NCBI GenBank assembly: GCA_021159005.1
Contig: JAGGSN010000216.1
Location: 1-49,424 of the forward strand
Length of the DNA: 49,424 nt
Source of the DNA: Candidatus Zixiibacteriota bacterium
GTDB taxonomy: Bacteria; Zixibacteria; MSB-5A5; UBA10806; 4484-95
Direction: 5' to 3'
Part shown: positions 15,853-24,948 of the stretch, piece after piece
Layout: every line of letters starts with the position of its first letter
How positions within the stretch are numbered: the first letter of the stretch is position 1
Notes under the pieces: model-generated
What the model saw: only the letters and a program-made list of their open reading frames with translations
What the model was told of the DNA's origin: nothing
Database searches by the model: none
Made by a program: the position numbers and the translations under genes

Positions 15853-16950
15853 ATGCTTGCAGGCAAAACAATATTAGTAACCGGCGGTACGGGAACATTT
15901 GGCAAGAATTTTATTAAAACGATTTTTGAAAAATACCCAAAGGTTAAAAAGGTAGTTGTTTTTTCACGAGACGAATTGAAACAGTTTGAAATGCGTGATC
16001 AATACCCCGAATCGAAGTATCCGCAGATGAGGTTTTTTATCGGTGATGTGCGCGATAAAAACCGCATCAACAGAGCCTTGGAGGGAATTGACTATGTTGT
16101 GCATGCGGCCGCTTTGAAACAGGTGCCGGCCTGCGAATATAATCCCTTTGAGGCAATTAAAACAAATGTGTTGGGTGCTCAAAACATCATAGAAGCCTGC
16201 ATAGATAGAAACGTAAAAAGAGTAGTAGCTTTAAGCACTGATAAAGCGGCGGCGCCAATTAATCTTTATGGTGCTACCAAGCTTTGTTCGGATAAGCTGT
16301 TTGTTTCAGCCAATAATTACAGAGGCAACAGAGACATCAGATTTTCGGTGGTTCGCTATGGCAATGTTATGGGAAGCCGGGGAAGTGTGATTCCATTTTT
16401 CCTGAAAAAACGCAAAGAAAAAGTTTTGCCGATAACCGACACCAGGATGACCCGTTTTAATATAACATTGAAACAAAGCGTGGAATTAGTTTTGTTTGCT
16501 ATGGCTAACATGTGGGGCGGCGAAATATTTGTGCCAAAGATTCCCAGCTATCGCATTCTCGATCTTCTCGAAGCAATTGCTCCGGGTTGTGAGTACAAAA
16601 TCATCGGTATTCGTCCCGGCGAAAAGCTTCATGAACAGATGATTACCGAAACCGATGCTATTAACTCTATCGAATTTAAGAATTATTTCGTTATACAGCC
16701 GTCAATGAATCTCTGGGATGTTGGCAAATACATGGAAACATTCGAGGGAAGCCGCTGCGCTAATGGTTATTCCTATGGCAGCGGAACGAATACCGAATGG
16801 CTGACAGTTGATGAATTGCGCAGCTTGATTCGCGAGCAAGTTGATTCGCAGTTTTCGGTTGAAGATATGCCAACAGTTTTAGAAAAGCGTCGAAAATCAA
16901 AGATGAAGATTGTCCGCCATGAGCTAAAGGATATTTTAGCCGGCAGTTAA
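15853..16950 (+). CDS. pseB: UDP-GlcNAc 4,6-dehydratase (inverting), PseB
   Basis: This 365-residue short-chain dehydrogenase converts UDP-GlcNAc to UDP-2-acetamido-2,6-dideoxy-L-arabino-hexos-4-ulose, the first step of pseudaminic acid synthesis. Visible are the cofactor motif GGTGTFG (11-17), SRDELKQFEMRDQYP, FIGDVRDKNR, HAAALKQVP, the active-site D130-K131 and the Tyr139/Lys143 pair (NLYGATK), RYGNVMGSRGSV, and GIRPGEKLHE, all close to Campylobacter/Helicobacter PseB (FlaA1). About 30 extra basic residues at the C-terminus exceed the usual length. It opens a run of same-strand genes reaching 41472, and AGGAG at 15840-15844 sets the start. Confidence 0.93.
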   Translation: MLAGKTILVTGGTGTFGKNFIKTIFEKYPKVKKVVVFSRDELKQFEMRDQYPESKYPQMRFFIGDVRDKNRINRALEGIDYVVHAAALKQVPACEYNPFEAIKTNVLGAQNIIEACIDRNVKRVVALSTDKAAAPINLYGATKLCSDKLFVSANNYRGNRDIRFSVVRYGNVMGSRGSVIPFFLKKRKEKVLPITDTRMTRFNITLKQSVELVLFAMANMWGGEIFVPKIPSYRILDLLEAIAPGCEYKIIGIRPGEKLHEQMITETDAINSIEFKNYFVIQPSMNLWDVGKYMETFEGSRCANGYSYGSGTNTEWLTVDELRSLIREQVDSQFSVEDMPTVLEKRRKSKMKIVRHELKDILAGS

Positions 16951-17012
16951 TTATAGTTGGAAGTATCATTATCGTTTTTATGAATCAAATTATTATGGCA
17001 GTATTTTAATTT

Positions 17013-18248
17013 ATGTCAACATCAACCCAAAGTCATACAGGGTTTTTGCCGTATGGGAAACAGCATGTTTCTGAGGCTGATATTGAAGCCGTTATAAAGG
17101 TTTTAAAATCCGACTGGCTGACCCAGGGACCCGGAGTTCCGGCATTTGAGAAAATGCTGACTGAAAAAGTAGGGGCATCGCATACTGCGGTTTGTTCCAG
17201 CGGCACAGCTGCCCTGCATCTAACGATGCTTGCCTTAGGGATAGGTCCCGGTGATGAGATAGCGGTTTCCTCAAATACATTTCTTGCCTCGGCAAACTGC
17301 GCGAGATTTGTTGGAGCGGAAGTACGTTTTATTGATATTAATCCCTATAACGGCTTGATTGACCTTAAGTCGCTTAGCAAGGTTCTGCAAGCCGATGATA
17401 AGCATAAAATAAAAGCCATCATACCTGTTCATTTTGCCGGTCAGCCAGTAGAACTTACAGCTATACATTCTCTTGCTGTAGAGCATAGCGCCAAAGTTGT
17501 CGAGGATGCCTGCCATGCTGTCGGAGCTTGGTATGAACACGATGGTCATAGGCATAATATAGGCGGATGTTCTCATAGCGATATGACGGTATTCTCGTTC
17601 CATCCGGTTAAGCATGTGGCTATGGGCGAGGGCGGTGCCGTTACTACAAACCAGCCCGAGTTGATAAAAAGACTTCAATTGTTTCGCAATCATGGTCTGC
17701 AGAAAGAGGATTTCACTAACAATGATATGGCGCGGTCGCCGGATGGCAAAGTCAATCCCTGGTATTATGAAATGCATGAGCTGGGCTATAACTACCGTCT
17801 TACAGACATTCAGGCGGCGCTGGGATTAAGCCAGTTGGCGCGGCTTAGCTGGTCGTTAGAACGGCGGAATAAACTGGCCGATTGCTATCGAGAAGTGATT
17901 GACGGAACTTTCCCGGATGGCGGTATCCGTCCGCTTGATGTGCGCGATTCTGTCTTTCATGCATATCATTTGTTTACAGTGCTTATAGACTTTAACAGGT
18001 TCGGGGTATCGCGCGCGGATGTTATGAATCGTCTGCGTAAAGCAGGCATCGGAACGCAGGTGCATTATATTCCGGTTCCGCTTCAGCCATATTATCGAAA
18101 ACGCTATGGAATCAAACCGGGCGATTTTCCGGGAGCGGAAAAATACTATGCCCGGGCGCTTAGTTTGCCTATGTATCCTGATTTAACAGGAGCTGATTGC
18201 GAATGGGTGATTGGTTCGCTGAAAACTATCATGGGAACAGCTTTATGA
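17013..18248 (+). CDS. pseC: UDP-4-amino-4,6-dideoxy-AltNAc aminotransferase, PseC
   Basis: The 411-residue DegT/DnrJ/EryC1 PLP enzyme adds the 4-amino group to the PseB product using glutamate. Motifs include LPYGKQHVSEADIEAVIKVL and SDWLTQGP at the start, CSSGTAALHL, EDACHAVGA, and the PLP lysine K200 in FSFHPVKHVAMGEGGA. The final segment FPGAEKYYARALSLPMYP is typical of PseC. It lies 62 bases after pseB; its stop overlaps the next start as ATGA. Confidence 0.93.
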   Translation: MSTSTQSHTGFLPYGKQHVSEADIEAVIKVLKSDWLTQGPGVPAFEKMLTEKVGASHTAVCSSGTAALHLTMLALGIGPGDEIAVSSNTFLASANCARFVGAEVRFIDINPYNGLIDLKSLSKVLQADDKHKIKAIIPVHFAGQPVELTAIHSLAVEHSAKVVEDACHAVGAWYEHDGHRHNIGGCSHSDMTVFSFHPVKHVAMGEGGAVTTNQPELIKRLQLFRNHGLQKEDFTNNDMARSPDGKVNPWYYEMHELGYNYRLTDIQAALGLSQLARLSWSLERRNKLADCYREVIDGTFPDGGIRPLDVRDSVFHAYHLFTVLIDFNRFGVSRADVMNRLRKAGIGTQVHYIPVPLQPYYRKRYGIKPGDFPGAEKYYARALSLPMYPDLTGADCEWVIGSLKTIMGTAL

Positions 18249-18982
18249 AAACCGTTATTATAGTGCAGGCAAGGATGACCTCATCCCGTCTGCCCGGCAA
18301 AGTGCTCAAGCGTATAATGGGCAAATGTTTGCTGGAGTATCAGATAGAACGTCTTCGGAGAGTGTCGCTTGCCGATGAAACAGTTATTGCAACAACAATA
18401 AATGACGCCGATATCCCGATAGTGGAACTGTGTCAACAATTGACGATACCATTTTTCCGCGGTTCGGAGAATGATGTGCTGGCAAGATATTATAATGCGG
18501 CGCTTAGATATAACGCGGATATAATAGCGCGCGTAACTTCAGATTGCCCCCTTATTGACCCAATTGTTATCGATAAGGTAATTGGTTTCTTTAAAGATAA
18601 TTATAACATTTATGATTATGTTTCCAATGTGCAGGCAAGAACTTATCCGCGCGGCATGGACTGCGAGGTATTTTCATCGTCTATACTAAATGAAATATTT
18701 CATAAAGCATCTAAACATTCAGAACGCGAACATGTAACCCCCTATATATACAATCATCCTGAGCATTTTAGGATGGGTTCTGTAGCGTACTCTGAAGACC
18801 AGAGCCATCACCGCTGGACAGTAGATACACAAGAGGATTTTATTCTAATTAAAAACATACTTGAGAACATTTATCCCAAAAAACCAGCATTTACATTTGA
18901 GGATTGTTTGCTGTTGATTGGAGAGCATCCGGAATGGGCAAAGATAAACGCGCATATCGAACAAAGGAAGTGTGGAGTATGA
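18245..18982 (+). CDS. spsF: SpsF-family cytidylyltransferase, probable PseF role
   Basis: The 245-residue enzyme has the SpsF signature QARMTSSRLPGKVL, then FRGSENDVLARYY and TSDCPLIDP. It occupies the position of pseF (CMP-pseudaminic acid synthetase) in the canonical B-C-F-G-H-I order, but SpsF is a different branch from classical PseF, which carries PARGGSKRIP. By context it should activate pseudaminic acid with CTP. The start is taken at the ATG overlapping the pseC stop (ATGA), not at the upstream in-frame start 48 bases earlier. A paralogue is encoded at 24205. Confidence 0.88.
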   Translation: MKTVIIVQARMTSSRLPGKVLKRIMGKCLLEYQIERLRRVSLADETVIATTINDADIPIVELCQQLTIPFFRGSENDVLARYYNAALRYNADIIARVTSDCPLIDPIVIDKVIGFFKDNYNIYDYVSNVQARTYPRGMDCEVFSSSILNEIFHKASKHSEREHVTPYIYNHPEHFRMGSVAYSEDQSHHRWTVDTQEDFILIKNILENIYPKKPAFTFEDCLLLIGEHPEWAKINAHIEQRKCGV

Positions 18983-20091
18983 GAATAGCAATTCGAGTAG
19001 ATTCATCGACAACTATTGGTACGGGACATCTGATGAGGTGTTTGACATTAGCTGATTACCTTCGCGATAAAGGAGCGGATGTTGACTTTATATCTCGCGA
19101 ACTGCCGGGAAATATGTGCAGCTACATCGAAGAGCAAAAATATCGCTTGCATCGTCTGCCGTTTGATAAGGAACTGCTTCAGAATGAATATATGGATGAA
19201 TACGCTCGTTGGCTAATGGTTGGTCAGGACACCGATGCTGATCAAGTCCTGTCGATTCTACTTGAAAATATTGGCGCAATCGATTGGCTAATCGTTGATC
19301 ATTACGGTCTTGACTATCGCTGGGAAAGACAGCTAAGAGCTTATGTCAGCCGTATCATGGTAATCGATGATCTGGCAAACAGAAAGCATGATTGCGATTT
19401 GCTATTAGACCAAAACCTGTATGAGAATCTTGAGTCGCGTTATAACAATTTGGTATCAAGTTATTGCAATAAACTTTTGGGACTGAAGTATGCTTTATTG
19501 CGTCCCGAATTTATTAAGGCAAGAAATAATGTGCAGAGACGCAATGGAAATATTAATCGCATTCTGATATTTTTCGGAGGTTCTGATATAACCAACGAAA
19601 CTGCCAAGGCTCTCAAGGCAATTAAATCGTTAGGCCTATCTCAGACCGCTGTCGATGTGGTAATTGGAAATTCAAACCCGCATAGAAATAATATTGAATC
19701 GATAATCAAGGATATGGCTAATACAGGAGTTCACTGCCAGGTGAAGAATATGGCTCAGTTGATGGCAAAGGCGGATCTGGCAATCGGCGGCGGCGGTACC
19801 ACCACTTGGGAGCGATGTTATCTCGGTTTGCCGACGATTACGATTTTGATTGCTGAAAACCAGAAAGCGATGATAAGAGCGGCTGGCAGACAAGGGTCAT
19901 TATGGAATATGGATTGGCATTCGGAAGTTACAGTCGAGATGCTTGCGGAAAAGATAAAATGGGTTCTTGGGCATCCGGATGATGTTTTGACTGTTAGCGA
20001 GAATGCTTTACGGTTAATGCCCCAACATGATCATTCCTTAGAAAATAATGTAGTATCTGCAATGCTGGAGGAATGCCATGCTCGATATTAA
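18979..20091 (+). CDS. pseG: UDP-2,4-diacetamido-2,4,6-trideoxy-L-altropyranose hydrolase, PseG
   Basis: The 370-residue GT-B-fold hydrolase removes UDP from the altrose derivative before condensation. The start MRIAIRVDSSTTIGTGHLMR carries His17, the catalytic base position of Campylobacter PseG. Later motifs are VIDDLANRKHDCDLLLDQN, ILIFFGGSDITNET and LAIGGGGTTTWERCYLGLP. An in-frame start 75 bases upstream is rejected because the true start overlaps the spsF stop (ATGA). It overlaps pseH by 14 bases. Confidence 0.92.
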   Translation: MRIAIRVDSSTTIGTGHLMRCLTLADYLRDKGADVDFISRELPGNMCSYIEEQKYRLHRLPFDKELLQNEYMDEYARWLMVGQDTDADQVLSILLENIGAIDWLIVDHYGLDYRWERQLRAYVSRIMVIDDLANRKHDCDLLLDQNLYENLESRYNNLVSSYCNKLLGLKYALLRPEFIKARNNVQRRNGNINRILIFFGGSDITNETAKALKAIKSLGLSQTAVDVVIGNSNPHRNNIESIIKDMANTGVHCQVKNMAQLMAKADLAIGGGGTTTWERCYLGLPTITILIAENQKAMIRAAGRQGSLWNMDWHSEVTVEMLAEKIKWVLGHPDDVLTVSENALRLMPQHDHSLENNVVSAMLEECHARY

Positions 20092-20641
20092 TGATTTTAA
20101 CCTGCGAAAAATAAATGAGCAGGACTTGGAAACTTTATTGCGTTGGCGTAACTCCGACCGTGTGCGAACAAACATGTACACCGACCATATTATCTCTATG
20201 AAAGAACATAGAGCCTGGTTTAATCGAATCAAGGATGAGTCGACTGCATTGTATCTTATTTTTGAACATCTGGAGCATCCAATAGGGTTTGTCTATTTTA
20301 CTCAGATAGATATTACAATAAGTAACTGCATGTGGGGTTTCTATCTTGGCGAACGAAACGTACCGAACAAAAGCGGCACGATTATGGGCTATATGTCATT
20401 GAATCATATTTTTGATGTAAACAAACTTCAAAGAGTAAATGGCGAAGTTCTTGCTTTCAATAAACCAAGTCAAAAATTTTTTCAGCGATTGGGATTTTCT
20501 GAAGTTGGTAGATTGAAAAATCATGCAATGAAAAACGATAAGTTAACGGATGTTGTGCAATTTTCTATTACCGCCGATGAATGGCGCAGAATTGGCAGAA
20601 CGTCAGTGGAAAATTTGTTTCGGGATACTGTTAGAAGGTAA
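20078..20641 (+). CDS. pseH: UDP-4-amino-sugar N-acetyltransferase, PseH
   Basis: The 187-residue GNAT enzyme is expected to acetylate the 4-amino group of the PseC product with acetyl-CoA. The N-terminus (LRKINEQDLETLLRWRNSD, then HRAWFNRI) and GEVLAFNKPSQKFFQRLGF are typical of PseH. It follows PseG with overlap. Since the next two genes look like an N-formyltransferase and a deacetylase, the final acyl group may differ from acetyl. Confidence 0.9.
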   Translation: MLDINDFNLRKINEQDLETLLRWRNSDRVRTNMYTDHIISMKEHRAWFNRIKDESTALYLIFEHLEHPIGFVYFTQIDITISNCMWGFYLGERNVPNKSGTIMGYMSLNHIFDVNKLQRVNGEVLAFNKPSQKFFQRLGFSEVGRLKNHAMKNDKLTDVVQFSITADEWRRIGRTSVENLFRDTVRR

Positions 20642-20644
20642 GTA

Positions 20645-21325
20645 ATGAACTATGTGCTGGCAACAAGCCGTGTCTGGCATGAAAAGATGGCGAAAGATTT
20701 GCAGGAACAATCAGACAGCAGATTTGATTTAATCAGCAGAAAAGAAGATTTGAATATTCAAACGCTTAATAAACTGAACCCGCGTTATATTTTTCTGCCG
20801 CACTGGTCATATATCATTCCCGCTGAAGTATATGCAAATTTTGAATGCGTAATTTTTCACATGACAGATGTTCCATTTGGCCGCGGTGGAAGTCCGCTTC
20901 AGAACCTGATTGTCAGAGGGATTTATGACACTAAGATTTCGGCGCTTCGATGCGTTAGAAAACTCGATGCAGGACCTGTATACCTAAAACGCCCCTTATC
21001 GCTATATGGAACAGCTGAGGAGATATTTCTCAGGGCGGGGAAAATAATAGAGGAAATGATAATAGATATAATAGACAGTCAACCCGAACCGGTTGAACAA
21101 TCAGGCGAAGAGGTTGTTTTTACTCGACGCAAACCCAAGCAAAGCAATATTGATAGTATTAGCGGGATGGAAAAATTGTATGATCATATTCGCATGCTTG
21201 ATGCGGATGGTTATCCTCATTCGTTTTTGAAGGCAGGTAAATTCAGGTTTGAATTTAGGAGGGCATCTCTAAGAAAAGGCAGAATTGTTGCTGATGTTGA
21301 GATTACCGAGGTTGATAATGAGTAG
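20645..21325 (+). CDS. Formyltransferase-fold protein of the pseudaminic acid cluster
   Basis: The 226-residue protein resembles the Fmt/ArnA N10-formyltetrahydrofolate formyltransferase family: FHMTDVPFGRGGSPLQNLI corresponds to the folate loop and LDAGPVY keeps the catalytic Asp. The Asn of the usual N-x-H triad is replaced (IFH instead of NIH) while His is kept. From memory, this substitution also occurs in similar proteins of other nonulosonate clusters. The C-terminal segment LYDHIRMLDADGYPHSF resembles the tail of sugar formyltransferases. It may add N-formyl to the amino sugar; loss of Asn leaves a changed chemistry possible. It starts 4 bases after pseH. Confidence 0.72.
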   Translation: MNYVLATSRVWHEKMAKDLQEQSDSRFDLISRKEDLNIQTLNKLNPRYIFLPHWSYIIPAEVYANFECVIFHMTDVPFGRGGSPLQNLIVRGIYDTKISALRCVRKLDAGPVYLKRPLSLYGTAEEIFLRAGKIIEEMIIDIIDSQPEPVEQSGEEVVFTRRKPKQSNIDSISGMEKLYDHIRMLDADGYPHSFLKAGKFRFEFRRASLRKGRIVADVEITEVDNE

Positions 21326-22013
21326 CACAATATTAGTGATAGCCGCCCATCCGGATGATGAAGTATTAGGCTGTGGCGGAACAATAGCCCGTCATGCAAA
21401 AGCAGGCGATGCGGTGCATGTTGTCATACTTGGCGAGGGCATAACAAGCCGTGATGGTAAACGCAGCCGCGAGTCAAACAAGGACAGCTTAGCCAAACTA
21501 AGCAAAGCGGCACATCAGGCAAATGATATTCTGGGAGTGAAGTCGCTTGTTCTGCATGATTTTCCCGACAACCGCCTGGATTCACTCGACCGACTTGATG
21601 TGATAAAAGCTGTTGAGGGATTTAGCGAGCGTTACGAGCCTGATATAATATACACACATCATTGCGGCGATCTAAATATTGACCATCGCCGAACTCATGA
21701 GGCAGTAGTTACCGCCTGCCGTCCGATGCCTGGCAATCAGGGTGTGAATACCATCTTGTTTTTTGAAGTTGCATCAAATACCGAGTGGCAATTTCCCGTA
21801 TCGGCAGTTCCGTTTGCTCCCGATTGGTTTGTCGACATATCGGCGACGCTGGAACTGAAATCGAAGGCTCTTTTGGCCTACGAGTCGGAAATGCGTCCGT
21901 GGCCTCATGCCCGGTCAATAAAAGCTGTAGAGCATCTTGCCGGATGGCGCGGAGCAAGTATTGGAACAACTGCCGCCGAGGCATTTATGCTTGGCCGAAG
22001 GTTAATACTGTAA
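21318..22013 (+). CDS. PIG-L/LmbE-family zinc N-deacetylase
   Basis: The 231-residue protein has the metal motif AAHPDDEVLGCGG (H11, D14) and the second motif GDLNIDHRRTH, typical of LmbE-like deacetylases acting on N-acetyl sugars. Encoded between the formyltransferase-like gene and pseI, it may remove an acetyl group from a Pse intermediate so that another acyl group can be fitted. The start used is the ATG at 21318, overlapping the previous stop by 8 bases and preceded by GAGG; an in-frame TTG/ATG series further upstream lies inside the previous gene. Confidence 0.85.
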   Translation: MSSTILVIAAHPDDEVLGCGGTIARHAKAGDAVHVVILGEGITSRDGKRSRESNKDSLAKLSKAAHQANDILGVKSLVLHDFPDNRLDSLDRLDVIKAVEGFSERYEPDIIYTHHCGDLNIDHRRTHEAVVTACRPMPGNQGVNTILFFEVASNTEWQFPVSAVPFAPDWFVDISATLELKSKALLAYESEMRPWPHARSIKAVEHLAGWRGASIGTTAAEAFMLGRRLIL

Positions 22014-22029
22014 ATTATGGAGATTTGTT

Positions 22030-23082
22030 ATGCATGATATTGTCATTGCCAACAAAATAATCGGCAGCGGCTATCCGCCCTTTATAATTGCCGAGATGTC
22101 TGCCAATCATAACCAGTCACTTGAGCGCGCGCTGGAGATTGTCGAGGCGGCCGCGCGGGCTGGCGCTCATGCCCTTAAGCTTCAAACGTACACGGCGGAT
22201 ACTATGACTCTTGATATTAATGAAAAGGAATTCAAAATTGACGACCCCAAGAGCTTGTGGAATGGTTATTCGCTGTATAAACTATATGAGAAAGCATACA
22301 TGCCCTGGGAGTGGCACAAGCCGATTTTCAAGCGCTGTGAGGAATTGGGTATTATAGGAATCAGCACGCCGTTTGATTTAACGGCGGTTGATTATCTTGA
22401 GAAATTGAATGTTCCGGCATACAAGGTAGCCTCGTTTGAAAATCAGGACATCCCTCTTTTAAAGCGAATCGCAGAGACTGGCAAACCGGTTATTATCTCA
22501 ACCGGCCTGGCCAATGTCGCTGAGCTTGATGAAACGGTAAGAACTGTACGCAAAGCAGGCAATAATGACATCATCCTGCTTAAATGTACCAGCAGTTATC
22601 CGGCATCGCCCGAGTCGACAAATATCAGAACTATCCCGCATATGAAAAGCTTGTTCGATACTCAAGTAGGTTTATCTGACCATACGCTGGGAATAGGCGT
22701 GTCGGTAGCGTCGGTAGCATTGGGGGCGACAGCGATTGAAAAGCATTTCACTCTTAATCGGTCGGATGGAGGTGTTGATTCTGCTTTTTCACTTGAACCG
22801 GATGAGATGAAATCGCTTGTAGAGGAAACAATGCATGGCTGGCAGGCATTGGGCAAGATAAGCTATAGCCTGACTGAAAAAGAGAAAAGATCGCTTCAGT
22901 TTAAGCGGTCACTGTATGTGGCTGAGGATATGAAAGCCGGAGATATATTTACAGAGAAAAACATGAGGTTGGTCAGGCCGGGTTACGGATTGCCGCCTAA
23001 GTATTATGATATTATCGCTGGCAAGAAAGTCAATTGTAATATTAAGAAAGGCTCTCCTATTCAATGGGAGCTTGTCGAATAG
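22030..23082 (+). CDS. pseI: Pseudaminic acid synthase, PseI (NeuB family)
   Basis: The 350-residue NeuB-fold enzyme condenses the free altrose derivative with phosphoenolpyruvate. Motifs AEMSANHNQSLERA, LKLQTYTADTMTL, LYEKAYMPWEWH, KVASFE, VIISTGLAN, CTSSYPA, GLSDHT and EKHFTLNRSDGGVDSAFSL are all present. The TMTLD and PWEWH segments favour PseI over sialic or legionaminic acid synthases. A C-terminal SAF antifreeze-like domain (about 285-350) ends it. It is the last core Pse gene of the cluster. Confidence 0.93.
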   Translation: MHDIVIANKIIGSGYPPFIIAEMSANHNQSLERALEIVEAAARAGAHALKLQTYTADTMTLDINEKEFKIDDPKSLWNGYSLYKLYEKAYMPWEWHKPIFKRCEELGIIGISTPFDLTAVDYLEKLNVPAYKVASFENQDIPLLKRIAETGKPVIISTGLANVAELDETVRTVRKAGNNDIILLKCTSSYPASPESTNIRTIPHMKSLFDTQVGLSDHTLGIGVSVASVALGATAIEKHFTLNRSDGGVDSAFSLEPDEMKSLVEETMHGWQALGKISYSLTEKEKRSLQFKRSLYVAEDMKAGDIFTEKNMRLVRPGYGLPPKYYDIIAGKKVNCNIKKGSPIQWELVE

Positions 23083-23159
23083 GTATAATTTATTCGGCAG
23101 TAAAATGGCAATCTGTTAGAGCTGATGAAGAATAATGATTGTTAACTAAAAGAAAGCGA

Positions 23160-24227
23160 ATGAAGCAAAAGAATGTAAAAATATTAATTGCCGCTCATGA
23201 TGCAGGCGGAGCGGAATTGTTGTCATCAATGACAGCAGCCGAGTTAGGCAACTATAAATGGCAGGTGGTCGCCCGTGATGATTCCCCTGCTAATTCCATA
23301 TTTATTAAAAAGGGTATGTTGCGCTTGATTGCTCAACCCGAAAAGAGCGCAGCTTCCGCATTTGAATCGTTTGAACCGGATATTCTATTTTGCGGCACGA
23401 GTTTGAATAAATATGAACTTCCATATATCAAAGAAGCTAAAAAGCGGGATGTATGCTCGATTTCGTTTCTCGATCACTGGGTTAATTATCAGGAACGGTT
23501 TGATTTTCCTAATACCGGCTGGAAGGAATATTTGCCGGATTTTACAGCGGTCTCCGACAGTTATGCTTTCCAAATAGCTGACAGCTTGAAAGTATTTAAT
23601 CTTCTGAAAATAAAAAACTATTACATAGAAAAAATACTGACCCAACATGATGACATTACTGCAGTGTCAACCGACAGTAAAATTCTATTGTTTATTTCCG
23701 AAGCAATTGAAGAACACAGAGCCGACCTGAAACAAGATGACCCCCTACAGCTTGGGTATACTCAAACTGATGTGATTGAGGATGTGTTGAACAATTTCAA
23801 ACTCATATCAGGCAAGCTTGATGTTGAGCGGGTTGTAATAAGGCTTCACCCGGCTGAGGCATTAGGGAAATACGATTATCTGCAGCAACGATATCCTGAA
23901 ATAATCAGCGTTGTTGAACATCCGAAAAAACGGCCACTAAATGAAAGCATCAGAAACGCGCGCTGTGTTATCGGTATAAACAGTATGGCATTAATGATAG
24001 CGCATTTACTGGGGAAACGCGTAGTCTCATATATACCCGCAGACCAGAAATGCGTATTGCCTCTTCCGCCAGAATGCTGTGTGCATAGCTTAAAAGATAT
24101 GAAAGGAATTAAATCCATACCATGCTGGAATCATCACAGCAGGCTGTCTTTCTATGAGGAATATAATTTATCAAAGATGCTTAACGGTTTAAAGGAGATA
24201 AACAATGAGAGTTGTAGCCACAATTGA
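23160..24227 (+). CDS. Unrecognised GT-B-like protein with HDAGGAE motif
   Basis: The 355-residue protein begins with ILIAAHDAGGAELLSSM and later has FDHW-like FLDHWVNYQERF, RLHPAEALGKYD and INSMALMIAHLLGKRV. This layout suggests a GT-B-fold nucleotide-sugar or capsule-type transferase, with an acceptor-like first half and a donor-like second half. Related proteins next to spsF and pseI/neuB genes are familiar to me, but I know no assigned reaction. A nonulosonate transferase or a UDP-sugar hydrolase are both possible. The ATG at 23160 is preferred over an in-frame TTG at 23139. It overlaps the second spsF by 23 bases. Confidence 0.65.
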   Translation: MKQKNVKILIAAHDAGGAELLSSMTAAELGNYKWQVVARDDSPANSIFIKKGMLRLIAQPEKSAASAFESFEPDILFCGTSLNKYELPYIKEAKKRDVCSISFLDHWVNYQERFDFPNTGWKEYLPDFTAVSDSYAFQIADSLKVFNLLKIKNYYIEKILTQHDDITAVSTDSKILLFISEAIEEHRADLKQDDPLQLGYTQTDVIEDVLNNFKLISGKLDVERVVIRLHPAEALGKYDYLQQRYPEIISVVEHPKKRPLNESIRNARCVIGINSMALMIAHLLGKRVVSYIPADQKCVLPLPPECCVHSLKDMKGIKSIPCWNHHSRLSFYEEYNLSKMLNGLKEINNESCSHN

Positions 24228-24948
24228 AGCCAGAATGACTTCCTCGAGGCTGCCAGGCAAAGTATTGATGCCTTTGCTGAAGAAACCGGCTTTGGAACGC
24301 ATGATCGAGCGAGTAAAGTATGCGCGTTATATTGATGAAATCGTTGTTGCGACTACAGTGAATAAAACTGACGATCCAATAGTCGAGCTATGCGGCCGGC
24401 TTGGTGTTGGTTATTACCGCGGCAGCGAGGAGGATGTTTTAAATCGTGTGCTTAATACCGCCCGGAATGCAAAAGCGGACTTGATATGCGAACTCACCGG
24501 CGATTGTCCTTTAATAGACCCGCTGATTATAGACCAGGTAGTCACAGCTCATTGTTCGGGGAGCTATGATCACACATCCAATTTTCTAAATCAGCGAACA
24601 TTTCCTGTAGGTCTGGATGTGCAGGTATTTCCAACTAAAGTGTTAGAAGAGGTTTCGAGGCTAACCGATGACCCTATCGATCATGTGCATGTATCCTATT
24701 TTATTTACTGCAATCCAAAGTTGTTCAGGCTTAACGGCATCACTGCAAACCCTGAAGTTTTCGGACCGGATATCCGAATTACGCTTGATACTAAAGAGGA
24801 TTATAAACTTATTCAAAAGATATATACATTTCTTTATAATGAAAGTTCGATATTTTATGCAAAGGATATTGTTAAATTCATAAAGGATAACCCCGAATTA
24901 ATGACTATAAACCGGCATGTAAGACAAAAAACGGCAGAGGAAGGATAA
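24205..24948 (+). CDS. spsF: SpsF-family cytidylyltransferase, second copy
   Basis: The 247-residue paralogue of the product at 18245 shares EARMTSSRLPGKVL, YYRGSEEDVLNRV and TGDCPLIDPLIID. AAGGAG shortly before the ATG sets the start inside the previous gene. It begins a second sugar block (spsF, oxidoreductase, aminotransferase, acetyltransferase), so it probably activates another acidic or nonulosonic sugar, or a derivative of Pse. Which copy makes CMP-Pse cannot be told from sequence alone. Confidence 0.87.
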   Translation: MRVVATIEARMTSSRLPGKVLMPLLKKPALERMIERVKYARYIDEIVVATTVNKTDDPIVELCGRLGVGYYRGSEEDVLNRVLNTARNAKADLICELTGDCPLIDPLIIDQVVTAHCSGSYDHTSNFLNQRTFPVGLDVQVFPTKVLEEVSRLTDDPIDHVHVSYFIYCNPKLFRLNGITANPEVFGPDIRITLDTKEDYKLIQKIYTFLYNESSIFYAKDIVKFIKDNPELMTINRHVRQKTAEEG

